Of a stretch of 64,000 nucleotides of DNA, positions 51,582 through 63,071 are shown in pieces. The stretch is from Babesia bovis T2Bo (taxonomy: Eukaryota; Apicomplexa; Aconoidasida; Piroplasmida; Babesiidae), in NCBI RefSeq assembly GCF_000165395.2, contig NC_010575.1:1101001-1165000 (forward strand), in the 5' to 3' direction. The notes beneath the pieces were generated by a model. The model was given only the letters and a program-made list of their open reading frames with translations, was not told where the DNA came from and ran no database searches. Position 1 is the first letter of the stretch. The number at the start of each line of letters is the position of its first letter. Position numbers and translations under genes: made by a program.

Positions 51582-54500
51582 TCACTGGACATGGCTAATG
51601 TGTGGTCCAGTGGCGAATCCGATAGAGCATGAAAGCCTGTTATATGCGATTTGCACTGCTGTATCAGTGCGTTCCAAGGCTGTGAATTGGTATAACCCTG
51701 GTTCCAGCCTGGCGTTAGTAACATTTGGTTCTAGGCGTATTGAGTGGTCATCTGAGCTGCGTATATCGCTTGCGACGCTGTGTATGAGTTCGAATGTTTT
51801 CATTGCGATTACAATTCCATTCTTGCAGGTCATGACTATCTGTTGGTGGTCGCATGTCACGGTATTCACTCTTTTGTTGAAGTTTATAGGTGTTGGCATT
51901 GGGATTAGACATGGCTTTGCAAGGCAATAGTCTACCTTGTTGAGTGACCTTTTAGGTTTCCTCTTTTCTGGGTGTTCGAACATTTCGCAAAATGCGTTGA
52001 CTAGCACAGCTGTGTTTGGTAGCGGTTCCTTGTAATGGGTTGAGAAGCACCTTAGTTGTCCCCAGGCCAGTAATGTTTGTTGCTTATTACCCATGTATTC
52101 GACTTCCTCTATTATTGTGCATATCATCCTACCGTTTGTACATACTGACTTTATATTTCCTTTGAGGTTATAGCAGTTTGCGAAGGTGGGTTCACCTCCC
52201 AATACTCGCAGTACATATTTAAGTTCAGTTGTGTATAGCACTGTGATATCACCTCCACATGCTACTGCCTCTATGGTTTGGTTTTTAATATCTTCGCAAT
52301 GCGCTTTGATGTCTTCTGGTGTATATATAATATACCCGAATGCCTTGCCAAAAACAAAGTATTCTCCTACCGACAGTCGAATGACGGCGTGCGATTCACC
52401 ACACCAGATTCCAGTTACTCCATGCATTGGCAAAAGTGTTGGGGACCACAGTTGCACAAGCCTGTGTCCTTGACCACATTGCCCATATCTGTTGTTTCCC
52501 CAGGTGAATACTCTACCTTGTTTATCTAATGCAACCGAGAATTCATTCCCGCATGTAATTGCCACAATTTCTACATTTTCCATGGGTATAAATTGGTGTC
52601 TGCCATACTCAGAGCGTTCTGGGTTTTCCAGCTGATAGAATTCCAGTGGTTTTTCCAGATACGTGACGGGTGGATTTTTCAAAGGTTGCGAATGTAATAC
52701 ATTGGGTGCTCCCCATGCATACAGAGCACTTCCTGCTCCTTTTGCGTATTCCACTAACATGAGCGTATGATATGCACTGACCGCGAATTGTACAGCTTCG
52801 ATTCTTTGGTATTCTGCACCTCCTGTTTCTATTAATGTTTTTTGTATTTGCAGTAGGTGATTCAGTATCATTGTTGGATAAGCTGCCCATGACCGTGGGT
52901 AAACATTTCTCAGATCCTGGTAAGCTCTGAAGTGGAATATGGTAACTCCCAGTTGCTGGCAGAGTTGCTTCATTGGCATCATTGCCGCGTGTTCTTTTAT
53001 ATTGATATAGTATATGACGTTGTTTGCTATGGATGAAACAGTGGGTTTCCTTACACTTCTCCACCATCTTTGTATTTTTACTGCTGATTTGACTTTATGG
53101 AGGTACTCCAACCTTGCAATTTTCGTCATGGCTATGGCATGCACTTTATCAATTGCTGATCTTAGGTACAGATACTGTTTCCTTACAAAATGCATTCTAA
53201 TCATGTTTTGCGCCTTTATGAATCCTGGTGGGAGGTTTGTTTGCATCATGATTAGCCTTTTAATTTCTATAGTCGTCGAGTTTAGCTTCTTCCGTTCCTT
53301 TACGAATTTGAGTTGTTCGTTGAGGCTTATAAGCATAGAACCCTTTCTTACTATTGACAACAATGCTAATTTTAATCCTGAGAGCACTTCATATTGTTTC
53401 CTTGCGATATATCCTCTGAATGCTGCTTGTATTCTAGTAGCTGCGATATCTTTTGTTGGTTTTTTGTGTATCAGCTTAGCTGTTGCTATGAACCTGCGTA
53501 TGAATGTTTGCACGAGCATGATTGCAAAGTCTTCTAATTTTTCACGTTTCATCTGTGCGTATTTCCTTCTTTGTAATCGTCCTCTCCAAACTGCTTGTAT
53601 GTAAGTTGCAGCTGCATGTTGGATGTAGTTATATTCCTTTTCGTGGTATCTCTTTTCCATCGAGTGTAATAGTTGCAGTGTCTTCTGTGATGATGATTGC
53701 AGGCTAACTTTGAGATAGTACATTACGAGGCAATAACCTATATAGTCTACACTTAGGTTCCGTGAGTTTGCCAATGCCACAACTTTATCTTGGAATATAA
53801 GTTGCCTAACTTTCGATTGTAGTCGCACTACTACTTTCCTGAGTATTCTTTTGAGTTGTATGGTATTATATCCAATCCACCAACTTTGTATTAGTCTTGC
53901 GCTACTGAGTACTGCGTTGAGGTATCTCGATACCCTTGCCATTAATTTAACGCATAGTGCTCGCTTGAGAACGATGGTTTCGTTGGTTATTCTATATGCC
54001 GTATCAGGTACTCTGAGCGCATGGAACATCAATCTGAATATTTCCTTTCCTTCTAGTATCGGTATAGTCCTATGCATTGATGTTTGCAGTGCTACGTATG
54101 CTATTGGTATGAATGTGTTCAGGGCAGCTTCAAGGTCCAGGGTGACTTGCGAGTATTCGCGTTGTGTGATGCACAGCTCCACTACTGGCATATTAACAGA
54201 AAGTGCGCGTTTCAACAGCTCAATACCATATTTAACTTCATCTCTAGTATACTCATCTGCTTCTTTATCACTTGTTTCTTCATTTACAGTTTTCCTCTTT
54301 ATCAATATTGGATCACCTTCCTGGGAACATATGAATATCATATTTCACCAACATACCTTCCTGTAGATATATTTTAGCATTTCCGGGTTGGTGCATACTA
54401 CATGGTACATCAGGTCATCTTTGGACACAGCTTCTTTGAGGTACCTCATATAGCTGAGTGCCATTGCACAAGTACCATACACAGTGCGCCTTGATCTTGA

Positions 54501-56543
54501 GGATGCCATTATATCCATTATAAAGTTATTCGTGGTGTACGCCAGTAGCTTGGCCACACCTTGGGGTAAGGCGAAAGTCTTGGATTCTTCCTTGGCAATT
54601 GCTGTAAGATCGTATTCTACATCACAGCATGAGTGGTTCACTGTATAGTATGAGTTTGTACTGAGTATAATTTACCTGTTCTTGCTTCACCTAGTTCAAT
54701 TGAGTCATCATTTCGTCCATCGTAAATGTTATTTTGTGCCTCAACCACTATCCTCGCAATTAATCCAGTTTCACTTGCTAATAATTTTACTGCATCTGCT
54801 GATTTTCTTACAAAATCACCTGTGGGTGCGTTTGTATGCTCAACGCCATCCATTGAGTTTGTGAATTGATGCACGAATGTTTCTTCTGACGCTCTTTTGG
54901 CTAACTCGATATCTTTATGTCGCTTAACAGGTATTGTTTGTGGGAAACATCCTGCATTTGAGTGTATTGCTATTGATGACGATATTTGTGTTTGTCTTTC
55001 CTTAGCTAGGTATCTATTAGCCCTTCGATATATAGTAAGCTTCAACCTGATGAACAGCGCAGGTGCCACGTTTTCGAATTGCCATCTATTTTCAGCTCCT
55101 AAAAGGTCCAATCTGAAAAGCAGATCATGCGACTGTAATGTTTTGGCTGGTACTTTAAGCAATGGTATATCCATAACTTCTGCTGCAAATATCAGTATAT
55201 CTTTAGGGTTGAGTACGTCTTCTTTATTAGGTCTATCTTGTTCTTCCATTTTTGACTTTCTTTTTGTGGTTTCTATATCCTTTTCGTAATTCTCTTTACG
55301 TCTTTCTTCTTCTTGATCAATCCTTTCTCTCATGATGGTATACAGGTCGAACAGTACCACTGCCGCTATTATTTGCATGATTGACCTTACTTCTTCTGCT
55401 GTGAAACCTATGCGCAATAGGTTGCGTATGATTTGTTCTAGCGTGGCTGTATGCTTTTCTGGATCTTTAATTTCATGTGGCGGTATGTTATTCAGTACTC
55501 TGGTAGCATCTCCTTCTGTCATCCTGCATGCTGAGAGCCACTTGCGATATTTTCCGGTTTGTATGCTGTACAGGAGTGCGTAAATTACACTTGGTGGTCT
55601 AATGGTTACATTTGTTGCCATATTTCCAGGGCGTATACTTTTGAGATACTGTCGGTACTTTGATGCTACTGCCGCACTGCGTCTCATGGGTTTTATTTAT
55701 CTTTACCTTACCATGCTGTATCCGTTGCCAGGTTTGGCACTATGTTGACTGATGTTAAATAGTTATTAGTATCAAAATCCAATCGGTATGACATCATAAT
55801 ATTGTTTTCCATTATATTGTATGATGAGAAATCACCGAATGCATCCAGCAGTTTGTTCACATTCATGATCTGTTCACTCACTTTCCCAGATGGCTATGGC
55901 AATATTAGTTATCATGGATACGCGTGATGAACCTAATGCTATGCCACAGTTGTTAACATACCTCCAATCCAACGATATGTGCCCTTTGTGCAAGGTATAC
56001 CGCTGCATTTTTTGCAACGTCGCTTTGTCCTGAAGGCGCATCGCCGTAGACAAAAATATTGCAGCATTGTCGTGAACCCGGTACTTGCAGTTGTGATGTG
56101 TACTTTCTGGAGAGCGACCTCACAGTGGCTTGTGTCACTCGTTCATTATTATTGAATTGCAGACTATCATCTATTCTTTTGACGACGGTTATGCGCAGCA
56201 CTTCATTTAACAATGCGAATAAGTGCGGTGCCACTTTATCTTCTTCGAATAGATACTTTGAGTATTCTTCTGGTAAATTCGAGCCTTTAAGTGGCACTAG
56301 GTAGAACATAAGATTGCCAAAGTAGGAATACGACTTTCCTTGAAGGTACCTACTATATAGATCTTCTACCACTATTTGTGTACTGAGTCCATCATAATAG
56401 TAGAAGTCCCTAACTGTTTCATCGCTACGGAGTGATGCATTAGTTCTGTAGAAGCACACTTACCACCTAGGGTACACTCCTGGAGGATCGGTGTCTTGGG
56501 ACTCTGGAGGTCCAAGGTCTTGTTTTCCACCATTATCATACAT
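51582..56543 (-). CDS. myosin-like protein with degenerate motor, IQ motifs and RCC1-like C-terminus (6 exons)
   Basis: Exons 56543-56464, 56424-55962, 55869-55712, 55676-54676, 54640-54357 and 54320-51582 join in frame to 1,574 residues; introns are 39, 92, 35, 35 and 36 nt. Exons 2-5 follow a myosin head in order (VVEDLYSRY; VAPHLFALLNEV; KLLDAFGDFSS; NLLRIGFTAEEVRSIMQIIA; ALFIRLKLTIYRRANRYLA), but the P-loop reads GDAPSGQS (154-161), with Gln for the Walker lysine. Switch I and switch II motifs are not recognisable. Exon 6 has IQ motifs (YIQAVWRGRLQRRKY; RIQAAFRGYIARKQY; KIQRWWRSVRK). The last ~330 residues contain RCC1-like repeats (ITCGNEFSVALDKQGRVFTW, NNRYGQCG). The first exon and the 92 nt intron are the least certain parts. 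Confidence 0.75.
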
Positions 56544-57000
56544 TAGTGTGATTGAAGACAAAGAGATTCACTATGATAAGTGTTTTTTACGACAGTACTT
56601 ATCAAGCTTTTAGAAGCTTGCGTTTAAGCTGGTAATATAGTTCCATCACTGTCTTTAGACATTTGGCGGCAATAGGTCGGATTAACCTTAACTGATCATG
56701 TATAGGTATATATTAACGCTGGTAGCGTATCAAAGATTCAACAGTGGCGATATTGCTGTATTACGCGTCGGTAGTACCAACAGTCTACACATTTGGTATG
56801 TTACACATATGTACCAAAATCAATGTGTTTCTTTGTATATACGTTTTAATAGGTATAGAATATACCATTTATGTTATTTTCTGTTTTATTGGTCTTATTG
56901 CTTTCATGCTGCTGTGTGACTTTTGGGTGGAGGGCAGTTTCCTTCGGCACTCCGCGCATTCTATTTGTTTGTAGCTCTAGATTTCTGCTTACGGTTTAAG
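56544..57000. promoter_or_regulatory. divergent intergenic region (myosin-like / TPR-Aha1)
   Basis: 457 bp between divergent starts, containing both promoters. AAGCTTTTAGAAGCTT near 56608-56623 is an inverted repeat. The frames open across 56698-57000 have no coding character before the ATG at 57001. Confidence 0.45.
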
Positions 57001-58767
57001 ATGTCAGAACATTCGAATGATTTTTCCGATAGTGACGTGGAGGAGACTGTTAAGGTTGAGGAATGTGTTTCAGAGGCCAATCGTCTTAAAGAGCAGGGTA
57101 ACGCTGCCTTCAAGTCTTCCAATTACCAACTTGCTATAGATGAATACAAGGTATTGTATTGTTTTCTATCATTCACATGTTTTTTACAGAGAGGAATTGA
57201 GTGGTTGGACAAGCTTCCTTCTAAGAACAAGGACCACAATGGTTTGAAGAGTGTGCTCCATTGTAACCTTAGTGCCTGTTATCTTGGCATTCAGGAGTAT
57301 AGAAATGCTATTAATTCTGCGGATGAATCTATTCGTTTGGATTCTGGTAACAAGAAGGCCTTGTATCGTCGTGCATTAGCTCGATTCCATGGCGGTTACC
57401 TTGACGAGGCTAAGGAGGATTGTCAATCTATGTTAGCTGATGATGCTGACAATAGCAATGCTCGTATGCTTTTGGCTAAGGTGAATGAGAAGCTGAAGGC
57501 TGCTCGTGCTCAGCAGAAGAAGGCTTTTGGTAGTTTGTTTAACAAGAGTGGCGGTCTTTACACTGACCGCGCTCGTGAGACTCAGAACCGCAAGCAGCAC
57601 AATTATGATGAGTACGTGCGTAAGCAGCAGGAGAGTGGCGGTGAAGTCCTTGCTATGGCGGATTGGGAGCGATTAGAGGAGGAGGAATCTAAGAAGCGTG
57701 AGGCTGAGCGCATTGAGAAGGTGAAGGCTGAGGAAGAGAAGAAGCGCAACGGTGGTAAGGACGATGATGACACTACTGATACTCCTGGCGATTCATCTTC
57801 ATCTAAGAAGAAGCCTAAGCAGCAGGATGAGAGTGACATGGACGAAGAGGACCAGAAGATCATTCAGGAGACTAAGAAGATGGGTATGTTTTGTTGATGT
57901 GTATCTGACTTTCCTTCAGGTTATTGTTACTTTGGCAAGAACAAGCCTGGTGGTAACCTTACTACAGAGCGTACTCCTCAGGTTGTATCTCCTGTTGTAG
58001 GTGTTTTTTTCATTGTTTTAATATCTACAGGCGGTGGATACTGCCACCCGTTCTTTATCATCATGGAATGCTTGTGGCACAACATACGAAGAGAAGGGTA
58101 GGTTACATTTTAGTTCTGTTATGTCTTCTTGTTCCAGTATATATACAATGTTTTAGACATGTCTTCTTGGTGCAGGGACGTCCTTCGTGAGAATTTGTTG
58201 ATGGCGAGTTACAAGAACGATCCCAGTGACGGTGACCCTAGTGTGAACGTCATGGAGATGCTGAGTAATGTAGGTCCTGGTATAAACTTTACTGATTGCC
58301 GTTAGATAAACATTGACGACAGCGGTAGCATGGAACGTTTACAAGACCTTGCCACTATGGTCCACCGTAGTAGTATTACTGTTAAATCGGTTGACGACAT
58401 GGAGTGTGATGCGCAAATAGCATTGATTCGTGGTACATTGCGTTACATGTTTGACTTCAGTTGTACTTTGGTGTTTACAGCATCCATTGATACTTCTGTT
58501 GGTTCGGAGTCCTCTGAGTCCAATGCTACTGTTTACGAGGGTGTGTTTCTAGCTAATTTATGACATGAATCCTCAGGCGCACTGCACTTGGTTGAGTTAT
58601 CGAGTGCCATGGAGAAGGGGAAGACATACAGTGACTACATGAAGGTGGTTTTCAAGGATTCGTTGAAGCCTGAGCACAAGGACCTTATGGGCTGTATGGT
58701 TGACAAGTTCAAGGTTTCTGTGTGCGAGTGTATTGATGCCTTTTACGCTCGTTACCAGCAGCAGTAA
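57001..58767 (+). CDS. TPR protein fused to an Aha1-type HSP90 activator domain (7 exons)
   Basis: Exons 57001-57150, 57190-57883, 57920-57996, 58031-58097, 58157-58269, 58306-58540 and 58577-58767 join in frame to 508 residues; introns are 39, 36, 34, 59, 36 and 36 nt. A TPR domain (~20-165: EANRLKEQGNAAFKSSNYQL; HCNLSACYLGIQEYRNAINS; KALYRRALARFHGGYLDEAK) is followed by a charged, Lys/Glu-rich helical linker. The C-terminal ~190 residues match the N-terminal domain of Aha1 (SLSSWNACGTTYEEKDMSSW, CRDVLREN, then YMFDFSCTLVFTA and a C-terminal helix). TPR domains of this kind bind the C-termini of HSP90/HSP70; Aha1 stimulates HSP90 ATPase. The combined role is inferred. The first intron is a multiple of three with no stop, so it is easily missed. 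Confidence 0.82.
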
Positions 58768-58963
58768 TCGTCTATTATTTGACTGTAGCAAGTCTATTTG
58801 CGTTATAAAGCGATATAAATTCCTGTTAATTATTTTTGCGCATATTTGAAACGTGTTGTCTAGACTTGATGGTGTGTGACGTGGTGTGTTGGTAATGGAT
58901 GTTACTGACATCAGGGGTCTAGCTGTTGTATTTTAAATTCTATATTGCTGTACATGAATTATA

Positions 58964-61078
58964 ATGTTGAGGGATGAGGTATCTGATTGCGCTTCCTCTG
59001 ATTCCGGGGACTCATCATCATCGGAATCTAATGGACACAAAATGGATGATAACGAGATGGGATCTCCTGTTACTGTAGGCAGCGTAGATGACTGTGAAAC
59101 CGCCGAGCTATGTGAAAGCTACTCTAGTGATGGCAACGGTAATGCATCTTTTGAGTTACTGGAGTTAGACTTTCTATGCCACAGTCTTGCTTTCCAAGAG
59201 CGTTGGTTCATGGAGTGTACCAATGAGATACATGGTACTACCGAGACTGATGCTTCTGAACATGATGAAATGCGTCCTAAGTTGGTACGCGGTTGGCGTC
59301 GTGTTGAGTTAACAGAATCGTCATTTTCTACTCGTGTTCATAAACTTCGGTATGGTCGGAGTTTGTTAACTCTTCGTAGCAGTCCAAACAGCTATGGTAA
59401 GCGGGTGTGGCGTTATCCTTGGTTGCGCCGCAGACATGCGCATTATCTGTTGGATGGTTACCTCACTTCAGAAGCTAACCGTTTACGTATGAACAAACGC
59501 GTATACACAGGTTTATATCGGTCATTGGATGAGCGTTTGATGCGTTACTTTGGTATTTTGCCACTGCATTCACTTATATCGGTTGATGACAGTTACAGTG
59601 ATGACTCTGAGGTCATGTGTTCTCTAGTTTCGTATATCCGTGCTTCTGAACGAATGCTTCACTTTTTATCTCAGCAATCTGGTTTATATGCTCATTTAAT
59701 GTTATTTTCCATTATATCTCACTTGCGTAGGTTGCGTCGATTTATATACCACAATGCTGCTTCTGTCATGTTGCTTGAGTTAACGGTGATTGTTGTTGAG
59801 GCACTTCGTTTATGTCAGGATCATTTTCATCGGTTTTTATCTTCTTACGTTAGTAATACATCTACGCTATACAACGGCTTTTGTCTACCTGCTTCTGTAT
59901 TACCCGAGTGTTTAACTCGTCTTTATGACGATTGCTTAAGTTTGACTAAGGCTGTTGACAGCGTTCTTGCGTGTGCATGGGAGGGTTACAGCAAGGAGGT
60001 TGACTGTGAGCAGGAGGATCCAGTTGACGACAGCAGTTCTACTGACATGCAGGACAAGAGTGATGCGGAGACCGTATCTGAGATGTCTACTCGGACTGTG
60101 TCCTCTATAGACCCACTTCCAGTAAAATCGCAAGCTCTTTGCGAGTTCCAATCCAAGGTTCTGGCTGAGCTTTCTCAATGGACCATTGCGCTTTGCAAGT
60201 ACACTATCGAGGCCAATAAGGTGCTTCAAGGTCCTGTAATAGAATGGTACAAGTGCATTGGAGTAGTACCGCCAGGTACAGTTCGGCTATTTAGGGATGT
60301 TACGGGTATTAACGCTTCGATACATCGTTTACCGTGGATCATTCACGTTACGTCCTCCATGTTGCGTAAGCGTGGCATATCAACCAAGCCTCTCGAAGAT
60401 CACAGCAGGTCCATGTGCCGTAATACTGAAGATTTCGCAACTCCCGACCCATCGATTGGTGCTTCGCAGCAATTTTCTGAGGGTCTCAATGATATAGAAG
60501 ACGAGGGTCTGTTTAAATCACCTCTCGGTTCACAGGGATTCTATGAATCTTATGTCTCTGGATACGTGGAACCCACGGAGGATGTAGATATGTCACCTGC
60601 CGACGATTGCGGCAACTTATCGGTTGGCACCCTTGAGGTTTCAATTTCTTTAGACGACCAAGATCCTGCCACGCATAGTCATAGTGACTCCATAGATGAA
60701 GAACCAGAGCCCGGTTCTGAGTCTTCGGTATCCGACAGTGCTCCTGACACTAACATATCGGATGATCAGGCATCACCACGTCCTTCTGAGTCAACGGTGC
60801 CTACTACCAAGCCTGGGAACAAGACGGACACCGTTGGTATGCGTCGTCGTCAGTGGAAACTAGAAGAGGTCCAGATACTGGTTGACGCCATCAATCGCCA
60901 TGGAGCGGGCCGTTGGGCGTTCTTTGCTGATGCTTATTTTGGTGGGCGTCGTACGGGTATGCAATTGAAAGACAAGTGGACTAACTTAAGACGTTACAAC
61001 TATGTATATCAGGACACCGGTTCCAAGTCTGGTCGTCCTGGTAATTGGCCGCTATGGCGTCTAATAGACAGTTTTTAA
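58964..61078 (+). CDS. telobox Myb/SANT-domain protein, candidate telomere-binding factor
   Basis: A single frame of 704 residues. The acidic, Ser-rich N-terminus (1-100) is followed by a helical middle (about 100-330) and a second acidic, disordered stretch (330-600). The C-terminus holds one Myb repeat (from residue 626: RRRQWKLEEVQILVDAINRH, GAGRWAFFADAYFGGRRTG, MQLKDKWTNLRR). LKDKW is the telobox signature of telomere-repeat binders (family V.LKDKWR). The domain placement at the extreme C-terminus matches TRF-type proteins. Telomere binding is inferred; other single-Myb regulators are possible. It converges with the next gene 13 bp away. Confidence 0.75.
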   Translation: MLRDEVSDCASSDSGDSSSSESNGHKMDDNEMGSPVTVGSVDDCETAELCESYSSDGNGNASFELLELDFLCHSLAFQERWFMECTNEIHGTTETDASEHDEMRPKLVRGWRRVELTESSFSTRVHKLRYGRSLLTLRSSPNSYGKRVWRYPWLRRRHAHYLLDGYLTSEANRLRMNKRVYTGLYRSLDERLMRYFGILPLHSLISVDDSYSDDSEVMCSLVSYIRASERMLHFLSQQSGLYAHLMLFSIISHLRRLRRFIYHNAASVMLLELTVIVVEALRLCQDHFHRFLSSYVSNTSTLYNGFCLPASVLPECLTRLYDDCLSLTKAVDSVLACAWEGYSKEVDCEQEDPVDDSSSTDMQDKSDAETVSEMSTRTVSSIDPLPVKSQALCEFQSKVLAELSQWTIALCKYTIEANKVLQGPVIEWYKCIGVVPPGTVRLFRDVTGINASIHRLPWIIHVTSSMLRKRGISTKPLEDHSRSMCRNTEDFATPDPSIGASQQFSEGLNDIEDEGLFKSPLGSQGFYESYVSGYVEPTEDVDMSPADDCGNLSVGTLEVSISLDDQDPATHSHSDSIDEEPEPGSESSVSDSAPDTNISDDQASPRPSESTVPTTKPGNKTDTVGMRRRQWKLEEVQILVDAINRHGAGRWAFFADAYFGGRRTGMQLKDKWTNLRRYNYVYQDTGSKSGRPGNWPLWRLIDSF

Positions 61079-61091
61079 CATACCGATAATA

Positions 61092-61400
61092 TTAGATTTG
61101 AGTTGATCTGACAATGTATGATTCCACTGCTTCTAGGAACTTAATTCTTTCTTCTTCTTTTGGGGATGTATTTGGTTGCGATTGTGAGAATGCCTGCAAC
61201 TTTGCAATGCGCCTATGCCACTCCTGCTCTTCAGGTGACATTGTAATGTCACTATCTGTACTATATTCCATATCTTTAGACACTTCAGGATCGGATATAG
61301 ATCCCTTGGGTGTGCGATTGCGATGTGATTCCAAGTAGCGTCGGATACACACTAAAGCGTCTTCTGCCGCTACAGGCTCGCCTTTGGTGATAATCTTCAT
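61092..61400 (-). CDS. small unrecognised protein (102 residues)
   Basis: A single frame from ATG 61400. The N-terminal part (MKIITKGEPVAAEDALVCIR, then RYLESHRN) looks helical; a Ser/Asp linker and a second helix (EEQEWHRRIAKLQAFSQS) follow, with a third helix at the C-terminus. Size and layout suggest a small subunit of a larger complex, but no family is recognised. It sits head-to-tail behind ORC4 (93 bp apart) and tail-to-tail with the telobox gene (13 bp), a tight arrangement consistent with a real gene. Confidence 0.55.
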   Translation of the reverse strand: MKIITKGEPVAAEDALVCIRRYLESHRNRTPKGSISDPEVSKDMEYSTDSDITMSPEEQEWHRRIAKLQAFSQSQPNTSPKEEERIKFLEAVESYIVRSTQI

Positions 61401-61493
61401 AGTTCAGTCACTTACGGTGTCCATTGATACGTGTAGGTATGTGCTACGGATATAATGTATAACTGATGCCCATCAGTGTCATGGCAGGTTGCC

Positions 61494-62988
61494 TCACTTC
61501 AATGTGCGCGTTGCCAGTTGCAACCATGCAGCGAGATGTGTAGGCATCTGGTTCTTGTGGTCCATCTTAAGGTACCTATACCAGGTAACAAAAATTCCTA
61601 TGCCCACTTACAATCTGTAGTGCGGGAATCTGCAGGGCTTGGTAATACCGTGTATATCGGTTGACGTCCCCTTGTGGTATGACGTTCCAACCCAGTTATG
61701 TTCGAAGTTAACCCATTCCAGTAGCCCTGACTTTATGAGACTCATGAAAACTCGCTTCAGGCCCTGGACAGCATTTAGACAACATATGCAAACCTACCTT
61801 GAACTCAGGTATTGAAAGGTGCTCTCGTGGGAAGTATCGTGCCATATCCTTGAGATCTGATTCTATATCTATTAAAGTTATTGGTTTTATGCCTTGGCAG
61901 TGCATCCTCGTCATTGCTACCAGTATGCAATGTTCCGGGAATGCCAGCTGGTTAATCATGTTATCTACCCAATTGGCACCCTTGGCATTACGAAGTGCGA
62001 TTTCGAATGGAAGTGGCAATATCTTGATTTTATCTGGGCTTAGCTCCTCTATGGCATCGTCAGGTAGTTGCGCACAGGCCACCGCCACCAGGCGGGAGAT
62101 ATTGTTACCGCAGAGTACCTCCTCACCCAAAAGTGCCTACAAATAATGATTTTCTGGCTATTATCATACCTTTGACTCTTCGTTTAGTTCAATATCGACT
62201 CCCGGTCCCATAATATCCAGGTGTCCTGTTTTCAAAGCATTGATGTCATCCAATCCGTCACAGTATACTGTTTCCTGCATGAATCGTGATCTCACACGCT
62301 TCTCTAGACGCTCGGTCGTGCGTATATCTGGTGTGATGCACACTATTGCCAATGCCACTTCTTGTGACGCTACTAGGTTACCCAGGAAGTATAAAAGACT
62401 CTGTCTGCGTTCCACTGATCCTGTGGCCTCACTGCAGTCATTAACGCCTTTAGTCAGGATGTCTAGACCCTCAATCACTATTATTACATATGTATGGTCC
62501 TGTTTCAACAGTTTTAGACAGTGTAACACACGTTCTTGTATCTCTTGGGTATTCAAATGGCCTCGGGACCCTGTTACCCCGGACAATATCTCCACATCGT
62601 ACATTAGTTGGCGCAGGCATTTATGTTCATCTCTGTGGTTATAAGTTTCTATGGTAGCTGACTTTAGAGTCCATGTTACATTTGCATCATTGTATACTGT
62701 TTCCTGTGATATGGCATCATTTCCTGGATGTAACTTGGATAGTTCGGATACCACTTTAGTGACTAGATATGTTTTACCAGATCCGGGTCTGCCAGTAACT
62801 AGTATAATGGTATTTTCTTGATTATTCACTGCAGATTCCAATCTTGTTAAAAGTCTGGTCAACTTCTGTTGCATCCAGTGGTTATCTTCCAGTGAATCGT
62901 GGAGTACAAACTCTTTGCAAGACGCTATTTGGTACAGTTTACGTCGGACTTTGCGGCGAAAGCGCTCTGCCGCGGATTCCTGCTGCAT
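61494..62988 (-). CDS. ORC4: origin recognition complex subunit 4 (ORC4), 4 exons
   Basis: Exons 62988-62170, 62136-61798, 61763-61612 and 61575-61494 (introns 33, 34 and 36 nt) give 463 residues, near the usual ORC4 length. The start is the ATG at 62988, not the upstream GTG. The N-terminus has the family helix AERFRRKVRRKL. The AAA+ domain has VTGRPGSGKTYLV (Walker A) and VIIVIEGLDIL at the Walker B site, with Glu-Gly for the usual Asp-Glu. The lid and winged helix continue as PEHCILVAMTRMHCQGIKP, FKGLKRVFMSLIKSGLLEWV and a terminal helix (HLAAWLQLATRTLK). ORC marks replication start sites. Confidence 0.85.
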
Positions 62989-63071
62989 GGCGATACACAC
63001 ATGGGTACCTACACACTTAATTCTGGACTAACGGCATAGCCACTATGAACACAGCTAGAAGACGCTATATA

